Shown: positions 17,963-26,213 of the stretch, piece by piece
Layout: the number at the start of each line of letters is the position of its first letter
Numbering within the stretch: the first letter of the stretch is position 1
Source of the DNA: CAYNRA01 sp046293395
GTDB lineage: Bacteria > Bacteroidota > Bacteroidia > Cytophagales > Spirosomataceae
NCBI GenBank assembly: GCA_046293395.1
Contig: JBKBOU010000001.1
Location: forward strand, 186,001 to 250,000
Reading direction: 5' to 3'
Length of the DNA: 64,000 nt
Notes under the pieces: generated by a model
The model's input: only the letters and a program-made list of their open reading frames with translations
The model's database searches: none
Told to the model about the DNA's origin: nothing
Made by a program: the position numbers and the translations under genes

Positions 17963-18667
17963 TTATTTGGAAAAAGCGCTGTCAAATACCGAAACGAAAA
18001 TATAACTTATAATCAATATCGGAAAACTAACAAAGCCCAAACTGAATATCAAAATTACGGAAAAAATCAGAAATACATAACGAATTTGATTGCCTTTCCA
18101 CTGAAAGTTCTTAAACTTGAATGCCAATAAAGGCAGTTCAGCTATCAATAAATAGCTCATTATCAGTGTATAGCCAATGAGTATTTCTGGTTGAAGTAAA
18201 TAGTGTGCATATTCGGGTTGATATATGGAAATCAAGGGAAGTGAGGCAATGACAAGCCCATTTGCAGGGGTAGGAACACCAATAAACTGGTCACTTTGTC
18301 GCGTATCTATATTGAATTTCGCCAACCGTAAAGCGGAACTAAGTGCCAATAAGAGCGGAATATATCCGATGTATTTTGTCGTTTCTGTGACGTGTACCGC
18401 CAAAGGTTCTTGCAATAAATGAACGAGTAGGATAGAAGGTAAAACGCCAAACGTAACCATATCTGCCAGCGAATCCAACTCTTTGCCAATCGGTGAACTT
18501 TGGTTAAGCAACCGCGCCACAAAACCATCTCCAAAATCTAAAATAAGGGCTATGCCAATAAGGATAGAAGCAAGGAGAAGTTGACCTTCAAAAACAGCGA
18601 AAATACCCATGCATCCTGCCAACAAATTACCCAATGTCATGAAATTGGGAACGGTAAATAATTTCAT
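17963..18667 (-). CDS. pssA: CDP-diacylglycerol-serine O-phosphatidyltransferase
   Basis: This 234-aa integral membrane enzyme makes phosphatidylserine from CDP-diacylglycerol and serine, the route to phosphatidylethanolamine. The CDP-alcohol phosphatidyltransferase signature DG-x2-AR-x8-G-x3-D-x3-D is complete, from DGFVAR to DSLAD at about residues 45-67. About seven hydrophobic segments follow the family pattern. The start MKLFTVPNFMTLGNLL at 18667 is the usual PssA beginning. A longer in-frame extension exists but lies inside the neighbouring hydrolase gene. It is 10 bp downstream of that gene, and purS follows 49 bp after pssA ends. Confidence 0.92.
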   Translation of the reverse strand: MKLFTVPNFMTLGNLLAGCMGIFAVFEGQLLLASILIGIALILDFGDGFVARLLNQSSPIGKELDSLADMVTFGVLPSILLVHLLQEPLAVHVTETTKYIGYIPLLLALSSALRLAKFNIDTRQSDQFIGVPTPANGLVIASLPLISIYQPEYAHYLLQPEILIGYTLIMSYLLIAELPLLAFKFKNFQWKGNQIRYVFLIFSVILIFSLGFVSFPILIISYIFVSVFDSAFSK

Positions 18668-18677
18668 AAAAGGGATT

Positions 18678-19316
18678 TTAACGTAAAAAAGGATTGTGTT
18701 TCTTCTCGTGTCCGACGGTCGTTGGTTCATTATGACCTGCATAGACAATGTAGTCATCTGGCAAGATAAAGAATTGACTACGAATGCTTTGCATAAGGTC
18801 TTCGTGGCTGCACAGCGGAAAATCCGTCCGGCCAACACTTTCTCTAAACAAGCAATCACCGCCAATAATCCATCGGTCTTCGTGCTGAATAAAAGCAATG
18901 TGCCCCGGCGAATGTCCAGGGACGTGTACAATGTCTAATCGGGTATTTCCGAACTGAAACACGTCTCCATGCTCCAGAAATTTATCGTGTTCGACGGGTT
19001 CGTACCCACTAATTCCCCACGTTTTACAGCGCATTTCTACATCTTGCAAAATAGGCAATTCCAATGGGTGCATGTACATTTCAACTTGATACGTGCGCTT
19101 GACAAAGGCACTCCCAAAGACATGGTCTAGGTGCGTATGTGTCTGCAACAAGGCTTTTACGTTCAAATTTTGTTGTGAGATGAAGTTTTTGAGAATTTCT
19201 TTTTCGCGCTGAGCCAAGCAACCCGGGTCAATAATGACGGCTTCGTTGGTTTCATCCCAAAGTAAATAGGTATTTTCTTGAAAAGGAGAGAAGATGAAAG
19301 TTTGTATCTGTGTCAT
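18678..19316 (-). CDS. MBL-fold metal-dependent hydrolase (glyoxalase II-like)
   Basis: This 212-aa cytoplasmic protein has the metallo-beta-lactamase metal motif HTHLDH at 60-65, the later His in PGHSPGH, the bridging Asp in IGGDCLF and the final His in YAGHNEPT. This set is typical of two-metal thioesterases of the glyoxalase II/YcbL group, which hydrolyse hydroxyacyl-thiols. The substrate cannot be read from the sequence, and the C-terminal substrate-binding domain of true glyoxalase II is absent or very short. It is the first gene of the run that includes pssA and purS. Confidence 0.88.
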   Translation of the reverse strand: MTQIQTFIFSPFQENTYLLWDETNEAVIIDPGCLAQREKEILKNFISQQNLNVKALLQTHTHLDHVFGSAFVKRTYQVEMYMHPLELPILQDVEMRCKTWGISGYEPVEHDKFLEHGDVFQFGNTRLDIVHVPGHSPGHIAFIQHEDRWIIGGDCLFRESVGRTDFPLCSHEDLMQSIRSQFFILPDDYIVYAGHNEPTTVGHEKKHNPFLR

Positions 19317-19444
19317 ATCTGTTTTTCTTGTAAAATCAAAAATACAGCTAATTGTATCAATAAAAAAATGCCGTTTATAGTATAGAAATGCACAATTTCT
19401 GAAATTAGATGGTAAACATTAGGTTAATTTTTCGGTTATTACAC

Positions 19445-19452
19445 TATATTTG
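19445..19452 (+). promoter_or_regulatory. Promoter -7 box candidate for the NUMOD4/HNH gene
   Basis: TATATTTG fits TAnnTTTG and lies 47 bp before the ATG at 19500. No -33 TTG is seen at the preferred spacing. Confidence 0.35.
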
Positions 19453-19499
19453 AATTGTCCATAAAGTAAGGTTTGCCTTTTACAAACAAAAATCGCAAC

Positions 19500-20078
19500 A
19501 TGAATCATCTATCACAAGGATATAGAGTTTTTTGGCATGAAAAGTGGGTTCCTGTAGTTATTGAATTAGAGGGCTTAGAGAATCCACCTAGGTATGAGGT
19601 TTCAAACTTTGGTCGTGTGAAGAGTTTTCAGTCCAACAAAGACGGAGTCATTATCAAGGGTTCTATTATTCAAGGGTATAAATCCTTGAATATTCGTGTT
19701 TTACAAGGTAAATCAGTTTGTAAATACATTCATAAACTGGTTGCTGATGCTTTCGTAGCCAAACCGTCTGAAGAACACAAATTCGTTATTCATCTTGATT
19801 TTGATAAACTCAACAATCATTTTGAAAATCTAAAATGGGTTACACAGGAAGAAGTGATTGAACACAATCGGACAAATCCTGCCAATCTCAACCGAAAAAG
19901 ACATCCGCACCCTAAAAATCAAAAGTTAACAGAAATGAAGGTGCGCATGATAAAAAAAATGTTGAAATCGAAAAATACGCGTTTTAAAATGATTGCCAAG
20001 CAATTCGGAATCACTAATACGCAACTTCAGCGCATTCGTTCTGGCGAAAACTGGGGATATGTGGTGGTCGAAGACTAA
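19500..20078 (+). CDS. NUMOD4 and HNH-domain protein with C-terminal HTH
   Basis: This 192-aa protein begins with a NUMOD4 motif (YEVSNFGRVKS, about 37-47), then an HNH nuclease-like domain (YIHKLVADAFVAKP, HLDFDKLNNHFENLKWVT), and ends with a helix-turn-helix region in which FKMIAKQFGITNTQLQRI is visible. The architecture is that of homing endonucleases found in phages and introns, but no interrupted host gene or intron is apparent here. It may instead be a resident DNA-binding or nuclease protein. I chose the ATG at 19500 over a TTG at 19473. It converges on the large histidine kinase gene with a 15-bp gap. Confidence 0.82.
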   Translation: MNHLSQGYRVFWHEKWVPVVIELEGLENPPRYEVSNFGRVKSFQSNKDGVIIKGSIIQGYKSLNIRVLQGKSVCKYIHKLVADAFVAKPSEEHKFVIHLDFDKLNNHFENLKWVTQEEVIEHNRTNPANLNRKRHPHPKNQKLTEMKVRMIKKMLKSKNTRFKMIAKQFGITNTQLQRIRSGENWGYVVVED

Positions 20079-20093
20079 ATTTCGTCTGTTTGG

Positions 20094-23000
20094 CTAAACA
20101 ATCGTTCCTTGTAAGGGCACTTCAACATAAAAAGTTGTGCCCAAACCTCTTTGGCTCTCAAACCAAATATTTCCACCCATACTTTCAATGCCTTTCTTCG
20201 CAATGGCAAGTCCAATACCTGAGCCAATTTTTTTCGTAGAAAAATGAGGTAGGAAAATCTTGTCTTTGTGCTCATCTGGTATGCCCGCCCCGTTATCTTT
20301 AACACTGATTACCGCCGACCTGCTCCGCTGCTCAATTTGAACTTCTAGCTTCGGTAAGATACCCTTCGGGACGGATTGAATACCGTTCAATAAGATATTT
20401 TTGAGTAATCTATCCATAAAAGAAGGGTCTTGCAAAACCCATATTTCATTTTGTGAAGAATGAAAAGAAATATGGGTTTGCTGTGAGGTTAGCATGAATT
20501 GAATGCTTTTTTGGACAATCTCCGTTAAATTAATACGCGCTTTCTTCGGTATCGGCATCTGTGCATAACTAGAAAAAGAACTTGCAATGGTGCTTATATC
20601 GTCAATTTGATCGATTAACAAAGACAAAGATTCCACCATTTCAGGTGTCGGTGGCTGACCCGGATTAGTAGCCAAGTTGCGTTGTAGCCGTTGGATACTC
20701 AATTTCATGGGTGTCAACGGATTTTTAATCTCATGCGCCACTTGCCTAGCAATTTCTTGCCAAGCTGTTTGTTTTTCCGCTTCTGAAATAGCATCCTTGC
20801 TCTCTTCTAGTTTTCGAATCATCGAATTGTACGCATCAACCAAAAGCCCAATTTCGTCGTGAATTACCAACGGCAGGCGCTCTTTGTCGGTCAGTTCGCT
20901 AAGCGTTGTATTTTTTAATCGTTGGGCAACCGCTTTGATAGGATTAATCAGTCGCTTGGAAAGGAGGAACGAAATGAGAAATAAACCATTGAATAAAATG
21001 AGGAATACAAAAAGAATGGATGTAATCAGGTCTGCTTCTCGGTTTGTTTGGTGTGTGATTGAACCGAAAAAAAAGCCTTGAACATACCCAATTTTGTTTG
21101 TTCTTGCATCGTAAATTGGTTTTTGAATGCCTATAAATGAAAGTTTTGCATTCGTTTTTCCATGAAAAAAAAGGGTAGAATCTGTTTTGTTTTCTAAGTA
21201 AGAGGAGTCAATACGTATATTTTCAACGGTTCCCTTTTTAGCAGAACTGTAAAGTGTTTTTCCTTGAACGTCCTTTAAAATAAAAGCCTGCAGTGGTTTT
21301 GAGTGGATTTTTTGGAGTTCTTCCAAGAAAGTCGAATCCATTAGTTCGCCTTTTTGCCATGATTCAAGCGGTAATTTCACTTGCTGACGCAAGAGTTCTG
21401 TTTCCTGAAAATAGGTTTCTTTTTGTGTGTATTTGATTTCTTTATCGATGAATCGGATAACAAAAAACGTAGTTATCAGCAAAGGAATAAGAAACGAGGC
21501 TTGAATATAAATGACTATTTTGGTCGTAAGGCTAGTGACTCTCCCAAATTTGGAGTACCCAAACAAAGAAAAAGGAATAAAACAAATAAATAGAAACAGG
21601 AATAATACCAAAGCTAAAAAGGCAAAGCTGCCCCAAAAATCTGTCCACGAATGTCCCGTAAACTGCAAAGAAAGTAGCAGGTCATTCGCTAACTTGTACT
21701 GATAAATCCACGTATTAGCGAGTTGAAAAGAAGTATAATTTCCTTGGTTTTTGTGTGTTTCTGATTTGTATTCTTCTGTTATGGCTATTTCTTCTCCGTA
21801 ACTTTCCAAAACTTTAAAACTGGATAAGTCTATCAAAAAAATACTTGCTTGTTTGGTGCGAAGTGCTATTTCTTGCTGACTGGTAAGTGCATTTTGGATA
21901 TTCTTTCCTGTAAGTGACACCGGTGGTTGCTCAAAAGAAAGAACTAACCTTTTATTCTCTTTTGCTACAAATACGACTATCTTATGTTGAGCCGTATCTT
22001 CGTAAATGTCTTTAAATGAAGTAGTTGTAAGATTTTCTTTTGAAAAAAAAGTTGCATTTTCGGAAACAAACGTTTCAAATTGAATGCTATCTTTCAGGTA
22101 ATTTTTACGAATTTGTTGAATATACGCTTCTCTCATTTCCTTCGCAGATACAAATGATTGCAGGCTTGTATCACGTTGAATATGCTGTTGAATGCTGTAT
22201 ATTTCGTTCAAAAATTCGGTTTTTTCTTGGGTTAAAAGTGTATTTGAAATGTCTGTTTGACATTTGTCTATTTGTTTTTGCTCGAAGTCAAAAGAACTAG
22301 TAGCACCGAAAAACGAGAAGGAGTAAACGGTTAAAAGTATGTAGAAAGAGGATTTATGCCGGATTTTATAAAACCCGTGGGGTAAATCAAGCTCAAACTG
22401 TAAAATCCAGCCTACAAATAGAATCAATGACGAAAATGATGTCGATTGACTGAATAACAATATCAAAAACCAACATAAACTTCCAGCAAATATAGCTAAG
22501 AGAGCGTATGTTCGTTTTGTGTTTAATGAGTTAAAAAGCGTGAAAAGTGGATGAAGAAATAAAAAATACTGAAATGCAATGAGTTGAAAGCAAAATAAGA
22601 AGGAAATGTAAGGGGCTTCTTCTTGAAATACCTCTTTGAACTGCCCAGAAATGCCTAAAAAATGATACAAGGTGTTGAGTTCTTCTACAATAAATTGACT
22701 CCCAACAAAACCAACCAATACCAAAGAAATAGAAATAATCTGTTTGTTGGCTTGACTTAATCGCCCCGCCTGTTTGTAAAGTGTTGTTTTGTGTAATTTC
22801 AAAGAGAAAATTCCTACTAGGGTAAGCAGACAAATTTGTGAAACAATCTTACTTAAAAACGTTGGATTAAGTAGGCTTGCCCCCTCCAAGAAAGGTGTAG
22901 TAAAATGAGCTGGATAAAAAGGGAAACGGTAGCTAAAGCTTAGTTCCGTAAGTTTTAGAAAGAATAGCCAGACAATTAATTGAGAAAATAAGGAAAATGT

Positions 23001-23654
23001 CTGGTTGGCTCTGTAGGCACTTCGTACGCTAGGTAAAATCCAGACTGAGAAAAAGAAGAAACTGACAAGAAGTAAGTAAAAAGCAACTGGATGGATAATA
23101 AGTAGTTGTGAATACGGGGCATGAAGCGGAGATAAAAACCCGATACGTTCGTTTTCTACATTATAAAGTGCAAATCCTTCTTTATTATTGATGTCCGCAC
23201 GGCTCAAACCAATGGGAAATTCAGTACTCTGAACAAATGAAATTTCTTCACCTTTGTGATAGATGACATGTCTGCGTGAAAGAAATTTTTTCTCCTTTAT
23301 TTGTATAAATAAGCTCTTTGCATTGCTATTTTTCAGGCGTAAATATCTGTCGGAATCTCCGAAAATTAGTCTATCTTGTGTGAATACATCTATATTTTCC
23401 TGAAAAAAGATAGATTTCAACTCGTTTATTTCAGATTCTGTACTATTTTTGAACTCGTCGGCAAGTGAATCTAAGAGACCCGTTGCTTGCTTTTCAAACT
23501 GGATAATTTTTTCTTGTTGAATGTTGGCAAAAGAAAGATTTTTGTGACCATGTTCGAGTGGTTTATCGACCCAAAACCAGAATAGGAGTGCAGAAATCGC
23601 CGTCAGTACAGAGAAATAAAGGGGTATATGTTTCCTATATTGACGTACATTCAT
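20094..23654 (-). CDS. Very large multi-spanning NtrY-like sensor histidine kinase
   Basis: This 1186-aa inner-membrane kinase has an N-terminal membrane helix (about 11-29), a periplasmic stretch, a cluster of about eight hydrophobic segments (185-450), a second extracytoplasmic region, helices near 675-735 and 873-895, and HAMP (about 896-945). HisKA has the phospho-acceptor His near 974 in ARQVAHEIKNPLTPMKL. The HATPase domain has N, G1 (DNGAGIP) and G2 (GSGIGLAIAKKG) boxes to the end. The core is NtrY-like, but the multi-spanning input part is much larger than in NtrY. No response regulator is adjacent. It starts 18 bp after the IscA-like gene and probably shares its transcript. The stimulus is unknown. 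Confidence 0.88.
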   Translation of the reverse strand: MNVRQYRKHIPLYFSVLTAISALLFWFWVDKPLEHGHKNLSFANIQQEKIIQFEKQATGLLDSLADEFKNSTESEINELKSIFFQENIDVFTQDRLIFGDSDRYLRLKNSNAKSLFIQIKEKKFLSRRHVIYHKGEEISFVQSTEFPIGLSRADINNKEGFALYNVENERIGFLSPLHAPYSQLLIIHPVAFYLLLVSFFFFSVWILPSVRSAYRANQTFSLFSQLIVWLFFLKLTELSFSYRFPFYPAHFTTPFLEGASLLNPTFLSKIVSQICLLTLVGIFSLKLHKTTLYKQAGRLSQANKQIISISLVLVGFVGSQFIVEELNTLYHFLGISGQFKEVFQEEAPYISFLFCFQLIAFQYFLFLHPLFTLFNSLNTKRTYALLAIFAGSLCWFLILLFSQSTSFSSLILFVGWILQFELDLPHGFYKIRHKSSFYILLTVYSFSFFGATSSFDFEQKQIDKCQTDISNTLLTQEKTEFLNEIYSIQQHIQRDTSLQSFVSAKEMREAYIQQIRKNYLKDSIQFETFVSENATFFSKENLTTTSFKDIYEDTAQHKIVVFVAKENKRLVLSFEQPPVSLTGKNIQNALTSQQEIALRTKQASIFLIDLSSFKVLESYGEEIAITEEYKSETHKNQGNYTSFQLANTWIYQYKLANDLLLSLQFTGHSWTDFWGSFAFLALVLFLFLFICFIPFSLFGYSKFGRVTSLTTKIVIYIQASFLIPLLITTFFVIRFIDKEIKYTQKETYFQETELLRQQVKLPLESWQKGELMDSTFLEELQKIHSKPLQAFILKDVQGKTLYSSAKKGTVENIRIDSSYLENKTDSTLFFHGKTNAKLSFIGIQKPIYDARTNKIGYVQGFFFGSITHQTNREADLITSILFVFLILFNGLFLISFLLSKRLINPIKAVAQRLKNTTLSELTDKERLPLVIHDEIGLLVDAYNSMIRKLEESKDAISEAEKQTAWQEIARQVAHEIKNPLTPMKLSIQRLQRNLATNPGQPPTPEMVESLSLLIDQIDDISTIASSFSSYAQMPIPKKARINLTEIVQKSIQFMLTSQQTHISFHSSQNEIWVLQDPSFMDRLLKNILLNGIQSVPKGILPKLEVQIEQRSRSAVISVKDNGAGIPDEHKDKIFLPHFSTKKIGSGIGLAIAKKGIESMGGNIWFESQRGLGTTFYVEVPLQGTIV

Positions 23655-23672
23655 TTGATTTTGAGCAATGAT

Positions 23673-23951
23673 TTATTCTTTTGTAATAACAAAGGTGGAC
23701 TGACCACTTGCTATTTCATAGTCAATTTTTGTGCCAATAACATACATAAGATGTCTTTTGTCGATAATGAGGTTGATTTTATGGATGGTATGTACTTCAT
23801 CATGCTCCCCAGGGAGGTCAAAGCCGAGTAAATAGTTGGCAGAGCAAGCGCCTCCCTTTACTCCAACGCGAACGCCGTATTCAGGTGGGATTGTACCCGA
23901 ACTAAAATAGTTGAGAATAGCTTGTTGGGCGGATTCAGTAATCAAAATCAT
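23673..23951 (-). CDS. HesB/IscA-family (A-type) iron-sulfur-like protein lacking the C-terminal Cys pair
   Basis: With the ATG at 23951 the product is 92 aa and has the A-type carrier fold pattern: MILITESAQQAI, then YGVRVGVKGGACSANYLL, then the strand pair ending in GTKIDYE. Canonical IscA, ErpA and SufA use three cysteines, one in the GGxC loop and two in a C-terminal CGC. Here only Cys36 is present and the tail ends STFVITKE with no CGC. It may bind clusters differently, act as a dimeric partner or have another role. It lies directly upstream of the large kinase gene on the same strand, so the two may be co-transcribed. Confidence 0.82.
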   Translation of the reverse strand: MILITESAQQAILNYFSSGTIPPEYGVRVGVKGGACSANYLLGFDLPGEHDEVHTIHKINLIIDKRHLMYVIGTKIDYEIASGQSTFVITKE

Positions 23952-24029
23952 GTAAACTTCTTTTTTATCAGGCAAATTTATCATATTTGTTGCGATATAC
24001 TTTATCACTTTTCATACAAGATTTTACAA

Positions 24030-24554
24030 ATGAACATACATTGGTTACAAATTGGCTCTTTAGTAGCCGGAGTTGGTGTTTTTACGTACGTAGTAATCCG
24101 GGCGATTGGGAAAAACAAAACAGATTTAAAGCGTGTAGAGCAAGAATTGGCACACCAAAAAGAAGTTTGGCCGATGAAAGTGCAAGCGTATGAACGTCTT
24201 ATTTTATTGATGGAACGTATTTCCTTGGAGCAATTGGCATTTCGGGTGGACCCAAGCTGGCTGGATTTGCCTGTACTCTCTTTCCAAGGATTACTTTTAC
24301 AAGAAATTCGGCAAGAGTTTACGCACAATTTGGTACAACAGATGTATGTGTCGGAGGAAGTTTGGGAGAAAGTAGTACAAGCGCGTGATCAGGTCATTGC
24401 ACAGATAAATTTTGCTTCAGGTACGGTAGGAGAAGGCGCGGTAGGTCGAGATTTACTTCGAGCAGTATTTATGCAAGTTGAAGAGGGTAATTTGACAAAA
24501 GTGGCGATTGCTGCATTACGGAAAGAAATACAACGGAGTTGGGGGGATAAATAA
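24030..24554 (+). CDS. DUF7935-type membrane protein of unknown function
   Basis: This 174-aa protein has one N-terminal membrane helix (about 6-24), a short coiled segment and a cytoplasmic helical domain with KVQAYERLILLMERIS and LLQEIRQEFTHNLVQQMYVS. This matches a conserved Bacteroidota family that I recall as DUF7935, with no established function. I chose the ATG at 24030 because the membrane helix follows at once and the upstream codons overlap the divergent IscA-like gene. It ends at a bidirectional terminator shared with the RRM gene. Confidence 0.78.
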   Translation: MNIHWLQIGSLVAGVGVFTYVVIRAIGKNKTDLKRVEQELAHQKEVWPMKVQAYERLILLMERISLEQLAFRVDPSWLDLPVLSFQGLLLQEIRQEFTHNLVQQMYVSEEVWEKVVQARDQVIAQINFASGTVGEGAVGRDLLRAVFMQVEEGNLTKVAIAALRKEIQRSWGDK

Positions 24555-24583
24555 AAAAGGAGAAGCTTAGCTTCTCCTTTTTT
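24553..24583. terminator. Bidirectional terminator
   Basis: The stem GGAGAAGC / GCTTCTCC with a 3-nt loop is flanked by AAAAAA and TTTTTT. It lies between the convergent DUF7935-type gene and the RRM gene. Confidence 0.9.
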
Positions 24584-24601
24584 ATTTGACTTTCGATAAG
24601 A

Positions 24602-24940
24602 TTAATATCTATCGCGACGTTCGCCATAACCACCGCTGCTGCGACGGTCACCGCCACCACCAAAACCACCTGGTCTTCTTTCGCGTCTTTCGCCACCTTC
24701 TCTTGGTTCAGCTACTTTAACAACGATAGTTCTGCCATCAAAGTCAGTATCGTTTAATGCGTTGATTGCATTTTGAGCTTCGTCATCGTTAGGCATTTCT
24801 ACAAACCCGAAACCTTTTGAACGGCCTGTGAATTTGTCCATCACAATTTTAGCCGAGTCAACTGTTCCAAATTCTTCGAAAGCATCTCTTAGAGTGTCTT
24901 CCTGCGTGTCGTAATTTAATTTTGCTACGAAAATGTTCAT
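24602..24940 (-). CDS. RRM-domain RNA-binding protein with Gly/Arg-rich tail
   Basis: This 112-aa protein has a single RNA recognition motif. RNP2 is IFVAKL at residues 2-7 and RNP1 is KGFGFVEM near 42-49. The acidic DTDFDGRTIVVKVAEP segment leads into a tail rich in Gly, Arg and Asp (RRPGGFGGGGDRR). Small RRM proteins of this sort are common in Bacteroidota and cyanobacteria and act as RNA chaperones, often cold-induced. I chose the ATG at 24940. A strong promoter match about 110 bp upstream implies a long 5' leader, which would suit self-regulation. Confidence 0.92.
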   Translation of the reverse strand: MNIFVAKLNYDTQEDTLRDAFEEFGTVDSAKIVMDKFTGRSKGFGFVEMPNDDEAQNAINALNDTDFDGRTIVVKVAEPREGGERRERRPGGFGGGGDRRSSGGYGERRDRY

Positions 24941-25047
24941 GAGAAAAAAATTTAATAAATAAAATAAATACTGAGAAAAACTGCGTAGCAAAACAAATGT
25001 GAAATACAAAAATGGCTGCCGGACGGAGAGATGCTCAAATACCTTTT

Positions 25048-25077
25048 CAAAGGTAGTCTTTTTTTTTCTATTTGCAA
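25048..25077 (-). promoter_or_regulatory. Full Bacteroidota-type promoter for the RRM gene
   Basis: On the minus strand TTG (25077-25075), a 19-bp spacer and TACCTTTG (25055-25048) match the -33/-7 consensus of the primary sigma factor. Transcription would start near 25041, leaving about 100 nt of untranslated leader. Confidence 0.7.
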
Positions 25078-25115
25078 TAGTTAGTTCAATAAATTAACCA
25101 ACCCATTATTAACTT

Positions 25116-26045
25116 TTATAATGTAAGTAAAAGATAGGCGGAATACATATTGCGTAAACTCAAGATGATTACAACAATGCCTACAAATAAGAAAAGTGGT
25201 TTTAATGGAAGTTTTCGGAGCAATAAGGCGGCAAAAGGTGCGGCAATCACGCCGCCGAGTAAAAGTCCCAATATGATTTGCCAATGCGTAAGGCCAATAA
25301 AAGCAATGAAGGTCAAGGAACTCGCCAAACTCACAAAAAACTCGGTTAAATTGACAGAACCAATCGTGTACATGGGATTTCTACCGTTTGCAATCAATGT
25401 TGAACTGACTATCGGGCCCCAGCCGCCGCCGCCAATTGCATCCAAGAAACCGCCACTTGCAGCTAAAATACCTAATCTCCGAATTGGTTTTTTCTGAATA
25501 CTTGGGCGAACAATTTTTTGGATGATGCGAATCCCTAAGTAAAGTGTATAAACGGCTACAATGGGGCGAATATAAGGAGTAAAAGGCTCAAATTGAACCA
25601 ACAGATACGCACCTGCTATGGAACCCAGTACGCCTGGAAGTAATAAATTTCGGAACAATCGCTTGTTTACGTTCCCAAATTTCAAGTGGCTTAATCCGGA
25701 AACACCGCTAGTGAATATTTCTGACGCGTGAACGCTCGCACTTGCGGCAGCCGGGGATACGCCTCCAATAGCAAGTAAAAAAGTGGTAGCACTTACGCCA
25801 TACGCCATTCCCAAAGCGCCGTCTATCGACTGGGCAATAAAGCCCGCCAACATGTAAATTAATATTTCTTCATCCAAACTATTCCATAATGCAAGTGCTT
25901 GATTGCCAATGTTTTCATACGGAAAATAGCGGAATAGTAAATGACCTCCAATCATCCATGAAATGGCCTTTAATGCTTCTATTAAAAGACGCCTCGTTGA
26001 CCAAATCGCAGGACTCGAAAGAAAGGTAAGTAGTTTGTTTATCAT
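25116..26045 (-). CDS. TauE/SafE-family sulfite/organosulfonate exporter-like permease
   Basis: This 309-aa inner-membrane protein has about eight hydrophobic segments and the family pattern FIAQSIDGALGMAYGVSATT near residue 68 and FLDAIGGGGWGPIVSSTLI near 200. TauE/SafE proteins are thought to move sulfite, sulfoacetate or other sulfur anions. The substrate cannot be told here, and no sulfur-metabolism genes are adjacent. It precedes the RRM gene on the same strand, but the RRM promoter lies between them. Confidence 0.85.
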   Translation of the reverse strand: MINKLLTFLSSPAIWSTRRLLIEALKAISWMIGGHLLFRYFPYENIGNQALALWNSLDEEILIYMLAGFIAQSIDGALGMAYGVSATTFLLAIGGVSPAAASASVHASEIFTSGVSGLSHLKFGNVNKRLFRNLLLPGVLGSIAGAYLLVQFEPFTPYIRPIVAVYTLYLGIRIIQKIVRPSIQKKPIRRLGILAASGGFLDAIGGGGWGPIVSSTLIANGRNPMYTIGSVNLTEFFVSLASSLTFIAFIGLTHWQIILGLLLGGVIAAPFAALLLRKLPLKPLFLFVGIVVIILSLRNMYSAYLLLTL

Positions 26046-26157
26046 TGTCTTTGTCTAATCTTTTGTGGGATATTCACGTATAGCAATCCACAAAACTAAA
26101 GAAAACTAAATAATCTACCAAAAATATAGAATATGTATAGTTTATTTAAAGTGAAAA

Positions 26158-26191
26158 GCCGTATTCTTCTCAAAAGAGAGGAGAATACGGC
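26158..26191 (-). terminator. Hairpin downstream of the universal stress protein gene
   Basis: GCCGTATTCT-TCTC pairs with GAGAGGAGAATACGGC with a one-base bulge and an AAAA loop. On the minus strand it is followed by TTTTCACTTT, a weak T-run. Confidence 0.6.
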
Positions 26192-26213
26192 AGGGCTAGA
26201 GTTTTGCCGTTTT

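Noticed and set aside
17914..17985. An N-terminal extension of purS by 24 codons.
   Set aside because: PurS begins at MKFTASIDI. The extension has no family match and overlaps the end of pssA.
18668..18931. An N-terminal extension of pssA by 88 codons.
   Set aside because: It lies entirely inside the MBL hydrolase gene, and the PssA family begins at MKLFTVPNF.
23922..24029. A longer start for the DUF7935-type protein.
   Set aside because: It would overlap the divergent IscA-like gene and its likely promoter, and the membrane helix follows directly after the later ATG.
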